Below are positions 22,250-34,015 of a stretch of 64,000 nt of DNA, in pieces. This DNA comes from Dryocosmus kuriphilus. Taxonomy: Eukaryota; Arthropoda; Insecta; Hymenoptera; Cynipidae. Both the position numbers and the translations under genes were made by a program. The number at the start of each line of letters is the position of its first letter. Positions within the stretch are counted from its first letter, which is position 1. Below the pieces are notes generated by a model that saw only the letters and a list, made by a program, of their open reading frames with translations, made no database searches and had not been told where the DNA came from. The DNA lies in the NCBI GenBank assembly GCA_038277395.1, contig CM076197.1:76369951-76433950 (forward strand). The letters are read 5' to 3'.

Positions 22250-24320
22250 TTTTTAGAAATGTGTTTTTATTAAAATATATGTAGGTAATTCAAAAAAACA
22301 CAACAGCCGGAGTTTTTTCAAACTTTGTAATTTTAATTTTTAAGTTCTTTCTAAACGAATTTCTGATGATATTTTTTTATTTACTTACTTCATTTAATAT
22401 TAAGTTATTTTCAACTTTTTTATCTTTAAAGCAAATGTTGTTTTTTCATTATAGGTAAACGTTGAGAATTTTAATTGGTACTTTTATTGTAACATAAAAA
22501 TAGTTCAAACGTTTTATTCCAGGGCCTTTCCTAAATCGTATACCTACCAATTTTCGCTATTAATTAGGACTTTATTAGGTTTCTGGCATTTTTATTCCTT
22601 TTCAAATCATCATCGACCCCCTCTTAATGTTTTTAAAAATAATTTAGAGTAAATTTTTTCTTCCATTTTAATCCTATATTCCCAATCCTCGAATTGCATT
22701 TAATTTGCCAAGTAATAATCCGAATAATCTGTTAACCTTTATTTATTCAAATTATTTTTTACATCCCTTTCAATTTTCCTTTCAAATATTTTAAAAATAT
22801 TTTCTGCTTATCCAAGTCGGCTATTGTTTTTGAGAGTCGCTTCTATTTGAACCCTGTTTTAATTAATAATAGTAGTTGATGCAATAATTTATTTGGTGAA
22901 TTCGCCAATGGAATCATCATGTACTTTCAAATGAGTATCTCATATTCCCGGCTTGTTTTACGTCTAGAATGTTAAAGCATTAGTTCTATTATTCTTTACT
23001 GATTCTCTCTAACCAGATCCAATTGTCGATTTACATTCAATTAAAAATACACGAAACACTGTTGACTTATATTGAATTAGATAAGCAACCTACTGATAGT
23101 AATATTAAAGCTCGCGGTTAACATTCTCTGTTTACTCGTTTCTTTTTGTGTTCGCAAATTAACAATTATAAACAGTTTTTAATTCATTTGTTAGTTAACA
23201 ATGGAAAATATTGTTTTGCTCCTCATTTTGTTTAATTTCCATAATTATACTATAGGAAAAAACTGTTTTCATTCAATCTACAAAATTTAAATTATGTAAA
23301 TGTTAATCCAACATGGAAATTAAACGGATTGCACATTAACGTTTTAGATATTAGCATTTTAAAATCGACTTCAATCCAAAGTAAAATCTGGAAATCATAA
23401 AAAGATAACTCAAAGGATCAGAGATATATCACTTGCTTCTAAAGCCTGAATAGTAGTATAACAATAAATAATATTTTAAAATAATATTGACAAAAGTAAA
23501 CATTTTCATCATATATGTCTGTATCTAAATTTTTCTTAGCTTAAATATAATCATTTCTTAAATCCAATCTTCTACAGTCTTACTTCACGTTAATCTTATA
23601 AGCTTTTATCTATGTTTGTATTATTTATTCATCACAGGGTCGAAAGAATTACTTCTCTAAATTCAGTTAAACGTTACATGCAAATGTTTGGTTATTAATA
23701 AATAAGTAAAAATTGACTATTTTTATACTAAACAATTTCAATCTTTATAACTTTTCACGTGAAATGTGAAAAAAATTATATCTTACATAAGAGGATGGTC
23801 ATTAAAAATTTTAATTGATAGCACAGGCTGACAATACTGTCACTTCCTTACAATATGAAGCATAGTGGGGGACGCATTGTTGAATGTTAAATTAGGTTAG
23901 TAGGGGAATGGAAACATCAGACTGATTATATTAGACGATTAGATTATATATACTCGTATGAAATTTATATTGGTCGTTTAGAGTATTCGTCAAATTTTCC
24001 ACTAATCAGTTTTCTCCCGAAGAAAAAATGAAGATCTTCATTGCTAGTCTGCTCTTCACCGCACTGGTTTTTCACAATTCCATTGGTGAATATAATCCTT
24101 AAATTTTAATTAATTTTTTTGTTTGTTTTTTAAGCTATTCTTAATTCAATTATTGCAATTTTTAACGAAGGTAGCGCATAAAGAAAATTGTTTTTGGCAA
24201 AACTATCGTAGGTACAATATTTTGGTTAATTTTGTTTTCTAACGACACTAGAATAAGATGAATAGATATCTATTCAGAAGCGTTGACTTCATAATACTTA
24301 AACGTTTTAACAAAAAGAAT
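22250..24320 (+). repeat. paralogous segment A (upstream and exon 1 of secreted gene)
   Basis: About 2 kb that reappears, in the same orientation, in pieces at 51980-52530, 55040-55218, 55948-56060 and 59538-60320. Shared stretches include CAGGGCCTTTCCTAAATCGT, CATCATCGACCCCCTCTTAA and AATCCAATCTTCTACAGTC. The shared sequence runs from well upstream of the gene through exon 1 into intron 1. Segment A is the uninterrupted version. Confidence 0.88.
23964..24010 (+). promoter_or_regulatory. possible core promoter of secreted gene A
   Basis: A TATA-like TTTATATT at 23964 and an arthropod-type initiator TCAGT at 24006 lie just upstream of the ATG at 24028. The spacing (about 40 bp) is longer than usual. 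The paralogous copy B lacks the TATA-containing stretch but keeps the TCAGT. This is a weak call based on motif and position only. Confidence 0.3.
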
Positions 24321-25808
24321 GAGATTATTGCACACTAATCTGAATGTAAAACTTTCTTTTGAACAATACAGGCATCACAACATAGATTAAATCAGATACG
24401 TGTCCATAATTAATTTTTTTCAGTACTAGTGCACTTTTATCCAGATAAGGGTCTTGGACCACAATCTGGATTATCGCGTTTTACAGTAGTCACAGTGCTA
24501 ATTGAAAGACATATCTCCAGATATGACCAAATAACAATTCAGCACTATTACATTGTAATTTTATTCTATTAGTATAAAAAATATTTGTAATTGTTTTATC
24601 AAAAATACGTTGGCTCCAACCTCAGCCGTATTTATTATTATTATTAGGTAGATAAGGTATGTGTACGTTGGTATACGTTAATTTGCTGCTGACTTTTTAG
24701 TTCTTAACACTATATCGTACCAACATAAAAAAAGAATCACTTCAGCATACGAATCTAAGCTTTCATGAATTATCCAGATCGAGACACATGACACTACCAA
24801 TAAAAACATATTAATTACGTTGTTCTCCAAATTAGAAGACTCCTTCTGTGGAAATTTTTAAAGTTAAGTGTCCTGCGAATACAAGAAAAAATTCTCTGCA
24901 CCTTACTGGTGTTCCTAAATTTTATTCCATTGGTAGATATGTATAACTTTCAACTTTTCAATTAAAAAAAAAAATTTCTATCCAAACTACTCAGGAAACT
25001 TAAAATACTTAAAATACTCATCAAAAGATAATACACAAGAGTATTCATCAGTATTTTTCTGTGAAAGACGAAAACATGTTTCTATCGTTGAACTGATACT
25101 TTCTACAGATAAAACAGACTTTGTGACAAATAAAAAAGTTTTGTTTGCCGATAGATCACATATTGCTTAGAATTATTCACTTATCTCTCTTTTCTTGAAA
25201 TTTAGAATAAATAAAAACAGATAATTCTCGTAAAAATCAATAAAATTCTGGTGATAACGCAGAACGGAATACATCCTTTCACGTACATTAGTTCCTAGTT
25301 CGAAGTTCGAACCCAGGCTGAGGCGGATTTCTTTTTGCCTTTTCCGAAAAAAATTGAACAGTAGGACAAAAACCTAAGGCCTATAATTTAGAACTGATGG
25401 GTTTTGAAACCAAAAACTTAATAATAAAAAAACTAAATATGAAATTCGTTCTTTTGTATATGTTATTTCAGAATTAAGTTCCCAGAACGAAGCGGCTGAT
25501 AATAATGGGTCGCCGCCGCGTCTTCTTGTTGTTCGTTCACTGGTTCCTGCTGGTATCTACTACTTCACAAGAGATAATGTCCGTCACGATATCACCCATC
25601 GAACAGGACCTCTTATGGTAGGAAAGTTATGCAATGGTGTCATTTATGGTGTAGTAGACAATGAACGCTACCTTCTGCAATGTTTATGATACCACGCACA
25701 CAAGTTAAAGTATGTGTAGACTCAGAAGGCGGCATACGCCTTGAAGAATTGTCTGATACCGGAGTTGATACTCTAATTCGCTTTGGCGAAATAATTCCGC
25801 CAGAGTGA
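24028..25808 (+). CDS. secreted small protein, two exons, frameshift in exon 2 (gene A)
   Basis: Exon 1 (24028-24085) encodes a signal peptide, MKIFIASLLFTALVFHNSI, and ends at a GTGAAT donor. Intron 1 is 24086-25471 and closes with TGTTATTTCAG. Exon 2 starts at 25472 in matching phase and reads SSQNEAADNNGSPPRLLVV, VPAGIYYFTRDNVRH and GKLCNGVIYGVVDNERYLL. That frame stops at 25689. The next frame stays open 25683-25808 (MIPRTQVKVCVDSEGG ... FGEIIPPE), and an AATAAA follows 25 bp later, so the true end is probably 25808 and one base is missing near 25682. The product would be about 130 residues with two cysteines. I do not recognise the family; extracellular export is inferred from the signal peptide. 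Confidence 0.6.
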
Positions 25809-25832
25809 TGGAAAGATTTGCTCAAGAAAATG

Positions 25833-25838
25833 AATAAA
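25833..25838 (+). terminator. poly(A) signal of gene A
   Basis: AATAAA 25 bp after the TGA at 25806-25808. Its position supports the longer, frameshifted reading of exon 2. Confidence 0.5.
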
Positions 25839-25847
25839 ACTTCTGTC

Positions 25848-26033
25848 TTATTTCCATTCATTAAAGTAAAGACACAAATTACCGTAGGTGCACCAATTAT
25901 TATCGAGCACTTCCAGATATTTTTGATGATAAGTAGTAAAAAATATAAACAACTCCATATTTTTGTAAGAGAAGCTCACTCCGAAATTAATATCTGTAAT
26001 ATAATCCTCATCAAATTGAACGGAAGTCGACAT
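25848..26033 (-). CDS. possible small convergent ORF, 61 codons
   Basis: A minus-strand frame starting MSTSVQFDEDYITDINFGV converges on the 3' end of gene A, with its stop 10 bp beyond the gene A poly(A) signal. Amino-acid use looks more protein-like than most chance frames in AT-rich DNA. No family is recognised and there is no promoter evidence. It could equally be chance or one exon of a larger gene. Confidence 0.2.
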   Translation of the reverse strand: MSTSVQFDEDYITDINFGVSFSYKNMELFIFFTTYHQKYLEVLDNNWCTYGNLCLYFNEWK

Positions 26034-26059
26034 TTCCTTAGTATATTACGTTGGTTGGA

Positions 26060-26582
26060 TTAAAAATTCTGAACCACAAATTCTGTTACCTTTTAATTAT
26101 TCTTTATGTTTAAATGTTCCTATAATAATTGAGAAAAATCAAATGTTTTTCGAAATAAATAAATGTTTTGCAAAAAGTAAATTTCTTTTTTATTTAAATA
26201 AAACATCCGATAATTGGGGACAACTTTTGTTAAATCTCTACTTTTTTTTGTCTGCACGAGTATAGAAATCATGACATTGACATTTTCGCAAATCTATTTT
26301 TTAAATGTTTTGGAAGATAAATTCGAACATATATGTTTAAAAAGTAATAAGAGACAAATAGTTCAAAATACTTCATGATGATGAATAAAGAATAATGAAT
26401 TATTTTATCCATAAATCAAGATTTAAACTATTTAAATATAAGTAATGAGTTTTGAGATTTGGATTTTAAAGCTAATTTCATTTTACTATAAAAACTTACT
26501 GCATTAATTCGAAAGAGAATCTGGATACGAATAAAAGTATGTAATACTGTTATATAAGAAAAAAACGTAAATGTACATACCT
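26060..26582. other. intergenic, nothing recognised
   Basis: AT-rich sequence between gene A and the long inverted-repeat element. Confidence 0.5.
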
Positions 26583-27430
26583 TAGATGTAGGTACAAGGG
26601 GGTTTCTACGTCAAGCTTCCTGTTACCGACATCTAGAACTAGCTATGCTAAGCATCTAGAATGTTCGGTGTGACGTAATTAATTATTGTAATACGTAATT
26701 GTTAAACACGAATTTTGCGTAAACAACTCTCTCTCTCTCTCTCCCTCCTTCCTTCTTTCCCTCTCTCTCTCTTTTTCCTATGCTAAGTTTCAAGGGAATC
26801 TAGGAGACATCATAAAAATATAATAGAGTAATTATGTGAAAAAAATTTGACAGCACATATTTTAGAGATGAAATGAGCCGTTACTAATTGATATAATTTA
26901 TTGCTTCCGTAATGCGTTACAACGAAATTTACCAATTAGATCACAAACGTATCTAAACGCGCCTAATTTTGATTCAAAAGGAATATTTGTTCTATAAAAC
27001 ATAGGGAGATTTATTGAGGAATTTGTCATGAAAAATATCCGAGAAATAGTCAGAGGTATGACGCATAGTTATGGAATGGGTTGATATATATGCTAATCGA
27101 TATGATTTATTGCTTCCCTAATGTGTTGTGTTAAAATTTATCAAGTAGGCTACAAACGCGTCTAGACGCGTCTAATTTGATTATAAAGAAACCCTTTGTT
27201 CTATAAAACATAGGGAGACTCAGTGAGAAATTTGTCATTAAAAATATCCGAGAAATTAAGTCGCGAGCCATGCTTTCAGGTTTACATTCTTCTTAACAGT
27301 ATAAACTAATCAATATCATTTATTGCTTCCTTAATGCGTTACATTAAACATTATCAAGAGGAATTTGTCATTAAAAATGTCTCAGGAATGGGGCCAGAAG
27401 CGTGGTAGACCGTTATGGAATGTGTTATAA
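26583..27430. repeat. outer left arm with about 200-bp tandem units
   Basis: After a (CT)n tract at 26728-26772, a unit containing TTTATTGCTTCC, an AATGCGTTA-type phrase, a CAAACGCGTCTA-type phrase and TTCTATAAAACATAGGGAGA repeats three to four times (about 26885-27430, and a partial near 27520). Two such units recur in inverted orientation at 41680-41745 and 42180-42310. Confidence 0.75.
26728..26772. repeat. (CT)n microsatellite
   Basis: CT-rich tract in the left arm. Its GA-rich counterpart lies at about 42415-42450 in the right arm. Confidence 0.9.
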
Positions 27431-27961
27431 ATCCATTCGTTGATCAAACCAATGATTGATATATATATATATAAGGGTCTTTCAAGGTAACATTCTTCTC
27501 GCCAGTATAAACTAATCGATATGGTTTATTACTTCCCTAATATATTTTTCCAAGAAATTTGTTAGCTCTTAGAAATTATTCCATCTTATAAGAATCTTTG
27601 CAATTGCACATTACACTCCAAACGTGTCAAGACGCGCTGCTTATAATCTAGAAGCATCTGGAACTTTAAGATAAAGAAGGTGATATTAATAGACAAAGAT
27701 AGTACCTATATTAATTGTGAATATACAAGTACATTTCGCAACCATTTTTTTCAGTCAGCATCAAGGATCCGAATTATTCACAACGTTAGAAAGTCAGAAT
27801 AAATATTCCAGAAATATAGGAGTGTTAGATTTGAGTTTTTTAATTAGATTTGATATATAAACGATGCCTTTGTTTGAAAACCATTTTGCTGGAGTAGCAG
27901 CATACGCGAAATATTGAGCTTATATTAAAAGGATATTTCAATAAAGGAATTTATCAAAGAT

Positions 27962-28165
27962 GTGCGGAAAAGATTGGAAACTCCTACTGAAACATATTTG
28001 TCGCCATCTGGAATGTATCTAATTATTATAAAAAATAGAGTTAGAATCTATTGGGACCATATGGAGAAGACGATTTTTTATTTAAACATCAAAACAGACG
28101 ATGATAATGGTGACAATAATGATGATAAAGAGGAGGATCACGAAGGGAGGGATGGAGTGGATTAA
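27962..28165 (+). pseudogene. short ORF with acidic tail, unassigned
   Basis: The frame begins at a GTG and ends in DDDNGDNNDDKEEDHEG, an acidic stretch like the one in the central zinc-finger gene of this element. The first part has no recognised motif. It may be a fragment of a related gene or chance. Confidence 0.25.
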
Positions 28166-28474
28166 AATGAAGTAAATGTATAGCAAACGTATTTTCCTTT
28201 GTCTGCAATCTAGAAACTTCTAGGCCTTTATTGCATCATATTGTAAAATCTAGTAAAGGGGGTAAGGATCTATAAAAGGTAGCCAGTTCTTTTCATTCAT
28301 CAGTCCACTGATAGATGTCAAATTGTGAAGGAAAGCAGCAAGAGTTAAAAAGTCATTTAAATATATTACTAAAGAATATTCGAGAACTGAAACAAGGGAT
28401 ACAGGTGCGATTAGAAATACAAAATCTAATAAGAAAATTTAATATCTTGACTCTCAACAAATTAACCAGTGAAG

Positions 28475-28792
28475 ATGGATTTTTCAAATCTAAACAAAAT
28501 TGCTCTGAACAAGGAATTCCTGCCAACGAAGAAGCTCGATGAACTTGAAATAAATAAAAACTATGAGATTACACACTTCAAGAAAGCGGCAACAAAATAT
28601 GGAACGAGATTTTTCTTAACCATAGAAAACAAATTCTCTGATTTTCTGCCAGAGATAATCGCTGACATGCTAAGAAAAAATAAAAATCTGCTTTCGGGGC
28701 TACAAGGATCCTGTCAAGATGGTGATCTCTATATGATATATCATGGTGGACGCTACGATTCGATTGAATTTATGATGAAAAGACATACATAA
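28475..28792 (+). CDS. putative Polinton-associated protein (MDFSNL family), about 105 aa
   Basis: The ATG at 28475 (six bases after a GTG that also opens the frame) begins MDFSNLNKIALNKEFLP. Then come LEINKNYEITHFKKAATKYG and FFLTIENKFSDFLPEIIADML, then LYMIYHGGRYDSIEF. From memory this resembles a small arthropod family that begins MDFSKL and looks like a single-stranded-DNA-binding OB-fold. That similarity is recall, not a search. The start fits the family better than the upstream GTG. The gene lies between arm repeats and upstream of the integrase remnant. It may be intact. Confidence 0.5.
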   Translation: MDFSNLNKIALNKEFLPTKKLDELEINKNYEITHFKKAATKYGTRFFLTIENKFSDFLPEIIADMLRKNKNLLSGLQGSCQDGDLYMIYHGGRYDSIEFMMKRHT

Positions 28793-29059
28793 CGTGTGAA
28801 GTTATACAATAATTCTCAGAGTTTGGAAGCCTTAAGTGTGGTTAACATCATGCCTTATATACCTCGAAATCGAAAGCAAATTTTCATCGGTGCAGAGTTA
28901 AAAAAAGATGTAAAGTTAGTCTCATCAGTGAAATCACTAGCCAGTCATCCTTGTGCAAGTATAAGCTTAAATTCCGAAGAGTGGAAATTGTTCAAAAGTT
29001 ATTTTAACATTATTTCATCATACTTTAGTGGTCAAGAGAAGCAACAACGCATAGACTGA
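28793..29059 (+). pseudogene. unrecognised ORF in the same frame after one stop
   Basis: The frame continues after the TAA at 28790-28792 and stays open to 29059, with MPYIPRNRKQIFIGAELKK and SLASHPCASISLNSEEW. It could be the second gene of a pair, starting at the ATG near 28850, or a read-through part of the preceding one. There is no recognised domain. Confidence 0.4.
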
Positions 29060-29644
29060 GGAAATTTCTATATAAACATGACTATATCTTATGGTGAATA
29101 CATAGTGGTTTTGGAGCAAAGTAAAGAAGCTTAAACCCGAAAATATTATCCATTTCCACTACAAGAAACAACGTTTGCTGTTCTCCAGGAAGTCAGTGTG
29201 TTATACCGTTTCAACGTACAAAAGATATTATAATTGAACCCATTGCTGAAAGTGTTTGGTGTAAAGTTAAATGATCTTGTGTGTAAAAAAGCATTAAATC
29301 TTATCTAGAAAAAAAGTGTAAAAAATAAGGCAATGAAAAAACTTGTATTTTTAAACCTTATGCGATTTGAATGTCTGCTTCTAGAGATTATCACTTTTTA
29401 TATTCAAAATGTTTGCGAAGAAGTGATTGAGAAATTACCAAAACTCAAATATGTAAACGGCAGCTTTATACATTAAGAGAAAAAAACATGTATTTTAACA
29501 ATGTGAAAATTTAAATAAACATAAGTTATCCCAAATTCTGCTTTTCATTTACTAGGTTAAGGATTCGTCTGTGAGTAAAAATCAATATGTTTGAAATAGT
29601 AAACCTTTATTCAAGAACAGTTAAAATTACTACATTGAGACTTA

Positions 29645-30001
29645 CTAAGGCTTAAATATCCAACTATTGTGAGAGTCATCAAATCCTAACCATCTTACAA
29701 ATAGTTTATTTCCACGTTTCTTAAGTACCTTTTCAACAAGATAAGTGTATGGATGTCTAACTTTAGCAAGTTTATGCTCATAGAAACTGCCTAAAATAGG
29801 TTTATCTTGATAATCCAGAAGCAAATACGTCACTGGTTCAGTATTCTTGATATTTATAATACTTATAGTAAATATTTCAGTGGTCCAGCTTGGTGTATAA
29901 CCTTTCCCGAAGACATGCTTTAACTTACTTATACGAACTTCATCTCCAACATTAAATTTAGTTTCCCAACCACTTGTATCACATGATAATTTTTGTATAC
30001 A
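29645..30001 (-). pseudogene. Polinton/Maverick-type integrase, C-terminal fragment with chromodomain
   Basis: The frame is open from 30001 to the stop at 29645, about 118 codons. It reads FNVGDEVRISKLKHVFGKGY and SWTTEIFTI, then VTYLLLDYQDKPILGSFYEH, then a chromodomain-like YLVEKVLKKRGNKLFVRWLG and FDDSHNSWI. This order (SH3-like DNA-binding fold, then chromodomain) is typical of Polinton integrases and the related transposon-derived proteins of animals. The catalytic DDE core and zinc-binding N-terminus are missing upstream. It is the main evidence for the nature of the surrounding 16-kb element. Confidence 0.75.
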
Positions 30002-30039
30002 TTAAATCAACATTAGTATTATGTTTTACGAAATTCTTC

Positions 30040-31905
30040 AGAAATATTATAACATATTCCTCAAATGCTATAACATAGTTTTAAAATGTTTAAATATTCT
30101 GTTTACTAATGAAAAATCGAAGGGTGAATCGATAAAGAACAGATTACTCAAAATCTTTGGTCTATGAAGAGAGGACGGTCTAATGCAAATATAAACGTAT
30201 GATAACGTACATAAGAATGATGTAATTTGGAGGCATAGACTCGAGTGTGAACTCTGGTAAAATAAACTTGAAGTTATAAACAGTCATTCTGACTACAATA
30301 TACCATACTATACTATATATGGTGCAGTAGCTTGGGTGAAAGGGTATTTAAAAAATGCAATACGCAGTGTGAAAAAAATTGTTGCAATTTATAAGACAAA
30401 ATTATGACGAAGCTAAAGAGAAATGTTGTCAGAAATATGTTTTTCTCAAAACCTGTTTATAAATATATACTGAGGTGGAGGAGGACAAGGACGTTATACT
30501 TTTATAATAGCCAAAATGAGTGCGGGTGAACGAAATTAAAAAGTGGATATACATTTCAAATTATATTTCATAAGCAAGTACTTATTACACTTAAAGAGTA
30601 CTTTAAATTTTACTTACTAAAAGAACTGTACAATTTTGAGTAATAGAAAAAACTTCTGCCTACTAAATGCTATGCTGAGTATATTTTTTTAAATTTCATT
30701 TACTGTAAGTAATTCTGATATATAATTTCACGCATAGCGTTTTCAAAATCGTTTTTATATTTACTGACGAGGATTTAGTTAAATAAAATACACAAAATGT
30801 TGAATTCAATTATTGTTACACACTTTAGACCTTTACATTTTATAATAATCAAAATGAATTCGCGTAAAAGAAATTAAGATGTAGATATAAATTTTAAAAA
30901 TTATATTTCATAAACTTGTATTTATAATGCATAAAAATTACTTAGAATTTAACTTATTAAAAGAAGTATAATAGTATAGAGTAATAGAAGAACCTACTAC
31001 ATACTTAGTACCATATTGGGCCTATTTCATTAGTTTTTATGAATTAGTGAGATAAAATTTGTAATCGCATATACTACATGTGTTAATTCTACTATTGGAA
31101 TAATAAACTAGCTTTTAAGCTATTAAAATCAGCTACTAAAAAATTATTTAATAATGCCAGCTTCTCTTATTTCATTAATGATTGAAATTATTTCATTTTT
31201 AAGCTATCGAAATCAGCTACTAAAAACAATATTTAAAAATTCCAGCCTCTCGTATTTCATTAATGATCGAAATTATTTAAATGCATTATTTCTGTTTCCA
31301 TCTCCTTGAGATTGTTAAAGTAGCCGCAATCGATCTCCCAAATAAGTCAGCTACATAAACTTTTTAATCCCCTGCGAGAAACATTGAAATAATCTTTAAC
31401 ACGACAGAGTAATATATACTAAAAATCCAATTCACTTAGCTGAAACACTGCAATAATAACATGCTTAGTGAAGTATTGATGATATTAAAATATGCTATTA
31501 TAAATGAAAAAAAAAAAAAAAAAAAATCTTTAGCTAACATCAAACTCTAGTTAAAATAAATCTACTTTAAGGGATAACAAGGCAAACTAGATTAATAGTG
31601 ATTAGAGTGGGTCACCATCGGCCACACTGCTTTTCTTGTATACTTATAAGCGCGTTTCTTTATCCTCTTTATTAGATGTAAGCCTTGTCTTCTAAATAGG
31701 TTTGTAATATTGATTCATGTAATAATTAGATGAAATTTTTGATTTTTTGCATACTGGTATAAGGAATCTTTTTAATGATATTAACACTGAAATTAGCCTC
31801 AATTAACTATTACAATGTATGAGGAAGAGAAGGAGGAGTATAAGGAGGAGGAGTTGCGGGGGAGCATCATTATGTAGTTGAAGCAAGTAGGTACTGAAAA
31901 ATGTT
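30040..31905. repeat. inner left inverted arm
   Basis: Reverse complement of 37321-39965 with many indels. It contains internal direct repeats, among them an about 360-bp unit with AATTATATTTCATAAGCAAGTA-type and CAAAATGAGTGCGGG-type phrases, and a shorter unit with TTTCATTAATGATTGAAATT. A poly(A) run of 21 lies near 31508-31528. Confidence 0.8.
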
Positions 31906-32149
31906 ATATTCAATTATTACACACCATAAATCATATGTTGGAAGCTTCAAAAAATGTAATGCACTTAAAAAGTAAAATTAATTCAAGTGAGCGTATGAAG
32001 AAGAAATACACATATATGTTGAAAATTAGATATATTTAACTCATTGCATTACGGTCAATTTTTCCATTATAACTATAGGAAATGTCGAACCCAATAAATC
32101 AAATTTTAATTCAACTATTAGAAATATTTAACCAACAGTTGCTAAAGTG

Positions 32150-32395
32150 TTTACGTCAATTAATAAAAATATCATCATTCAAGAATACCAGCCTCTTTAA
32201 TTCATTAATCCTTGCAATTATTTCGAGCAACGTATTTCTGCTTCCAGCTGATTGGGATTGTAAAAGTGAGCACAGTCGATCTACCAAATCATTCGGATCT
32301 TCCCAGTATTCTGAAATTTTTTTTTTATACTTCATATTCAGAGGAAATATCATTTTCAGCATCATCTTTATTATCATTATCATCATCATTATAAC
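32150..32395 (-). pseudogene. zinc-finger gene of the 16-kb element, C-terminal half
   Basis: On the minus strand the acidic DDDNDNKDDAENDISS resumes where R1-A ends, followed after one frame change by KKKISEYWEDPNDLVDRLCS and LLQSQSAGSRNTLLEIIARI, ending at 32156. I recall a YWDDPNELVDRL ... SQxAG C-terminal domain in insect Polinton-like elements; this is recall only. With 36867-37247 it forms one gene interrupted by about 4.5 kb of nested retrotransposons. Confidence 0.5.
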
Positions 32396-34015
32396 AAGGA
32401 CCACCGCTGTTGTCTGCGGTGGAAGGGAGATGTTACCCCTACTTGGCGCGTCCCTAGCTGGCGGATAGAGAAATGCTCGCTGGAAACAGAGTGTAGGGCT
32501 GAAATAAAACAGGCATCGTGGACCAAACACGCGATTGGTGACGGTCGCAGCCCCACTGGCAATTCTTTGAACCATGCCCGGTTTTTCCGCCGGCACGGGG
32601 TAGGGGATGCCGTGAGCTTGTTCTGCCGATGCGTAAGCTGCAATCGGGCATCTGGAGCCAGTCCCTTCAGGCCTTGATCGGGGAGTGCGTGCTGGTTGCA
32701 AGGATTGGAACCTGCAGTGCTCCGGGCGAGTCAAGTCCGGCCGTGTATCACGGGACGGTTAAACGAAGGATGGTCCCTAGAGAACTGGGATAGGACTTTG
32801 GTCCTAGTGTATACCCGTTCCAAACTATTTCGGCCCGCACCACCACGCACGATGCGCTGGTGGAAAGTTCTATCATGGCTAATAAACTAGGAATGCGGAG
32901 AAGAAGTAAGGAGACCCGCGTCGAAGAAGAGCTGGACTCCAGCAAAAGGTTCGACGCGGTGGAGGAGGAACAGTCTGCGTACACCTCGAAATGTCGCTAA
33001 AATGAAAGGGGAAATCCTTAAACTTCAGGACACGCTAATAGAAGACCATAGCGAGGCACATGAATGCCTAAAGAAGCTGCTGAATCTCTGTAAGACAGAG
33101 GATCTAGGATGAAGCAGTGGACTACGTAGAGAGAGAGCGCAAAAGGCAATGCAATCAGCGGGGTACTTGTATAGAGGCATCAATATCTACATAGGGGAGT
33201 ACTTGGAGAGTATCAATACGTTAATCCGGGAAAAAATAGGCAAGAAGCGCAGGGAGAAGTCCCTCCTGAGCTCCACCTTCAAGGAGAAGACGGCTTCCAT
33301 TTCCACACAGACGGAGCCGCAGACGATGCCGGCTAAGGTGACGAAGAAGCGCAAGGTGGAGAGGGAAATGACCCTCAGCCGTGCGTTCAAAGGTGGTGAG
33401 GAGAAGAAGCAAAAAGAAGAGTAAGGAGTTTGAGAAGACGCCTGAGGAGAAAGTAGTGTCAAGAAGGGACAATGCACCTGATAAGGGACAAGGAGCCCCC
33501 AAAAAAAGAAGAGGAGAATCCCCCGGGAGGCCGTGAAGATCATGCCAGCCCCAGAGGTGAAGTGTACGGATGTCCTGAAGGACATCCAAAAGAAGGTGAA
33601 GCCGATTGACCATGGCATAAACATCAAGGCGGTCCGGCAGACGAGGACGGTGGACGTCCTCATTGAGGCGGGCGCCAAGGCGGAGGAGCGGCAGCATTTT
33701 TATGATGCCATCTCGTAGGCCCTTGGAGAAGGCGCGAGTGTCCGACACCTCGTCCCAAGGGCGCATTAAGTCTACGACTTAATCGATACTATGGAGACAG
33801 TGGTAAGGGCAGGCTTGGGAGACAATATTTGTCTACACTGAGGGTCAACCTCACCAAGAGGAGCAGCAGAGGCTGCATCCTTGCTTTCGTTGAGCTGCAT
33901 ACGGTCGCTGCTGCCAAACTGGAGAAGGCTGCCCGACTGAAGCTCGGGTGGGTGAACTACCGGGTAAAGGTGCATAGCGCCGAAACCCGGTGCTACAGGT
34001 GTCACAATGGGATAC

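Noticed and set aside
25290..25330. Possible fourth SINE head (GGGTTCGAACTT-like B box on the minus strand)
   Set aside because: Only the B box matches; the A box and family body are absent.
33187..33766. Minus-strand frames over the R1-A ORF1 region
   Set aside because: They overlap the recognisable ORF1 core on the plus strand and carry no motif.
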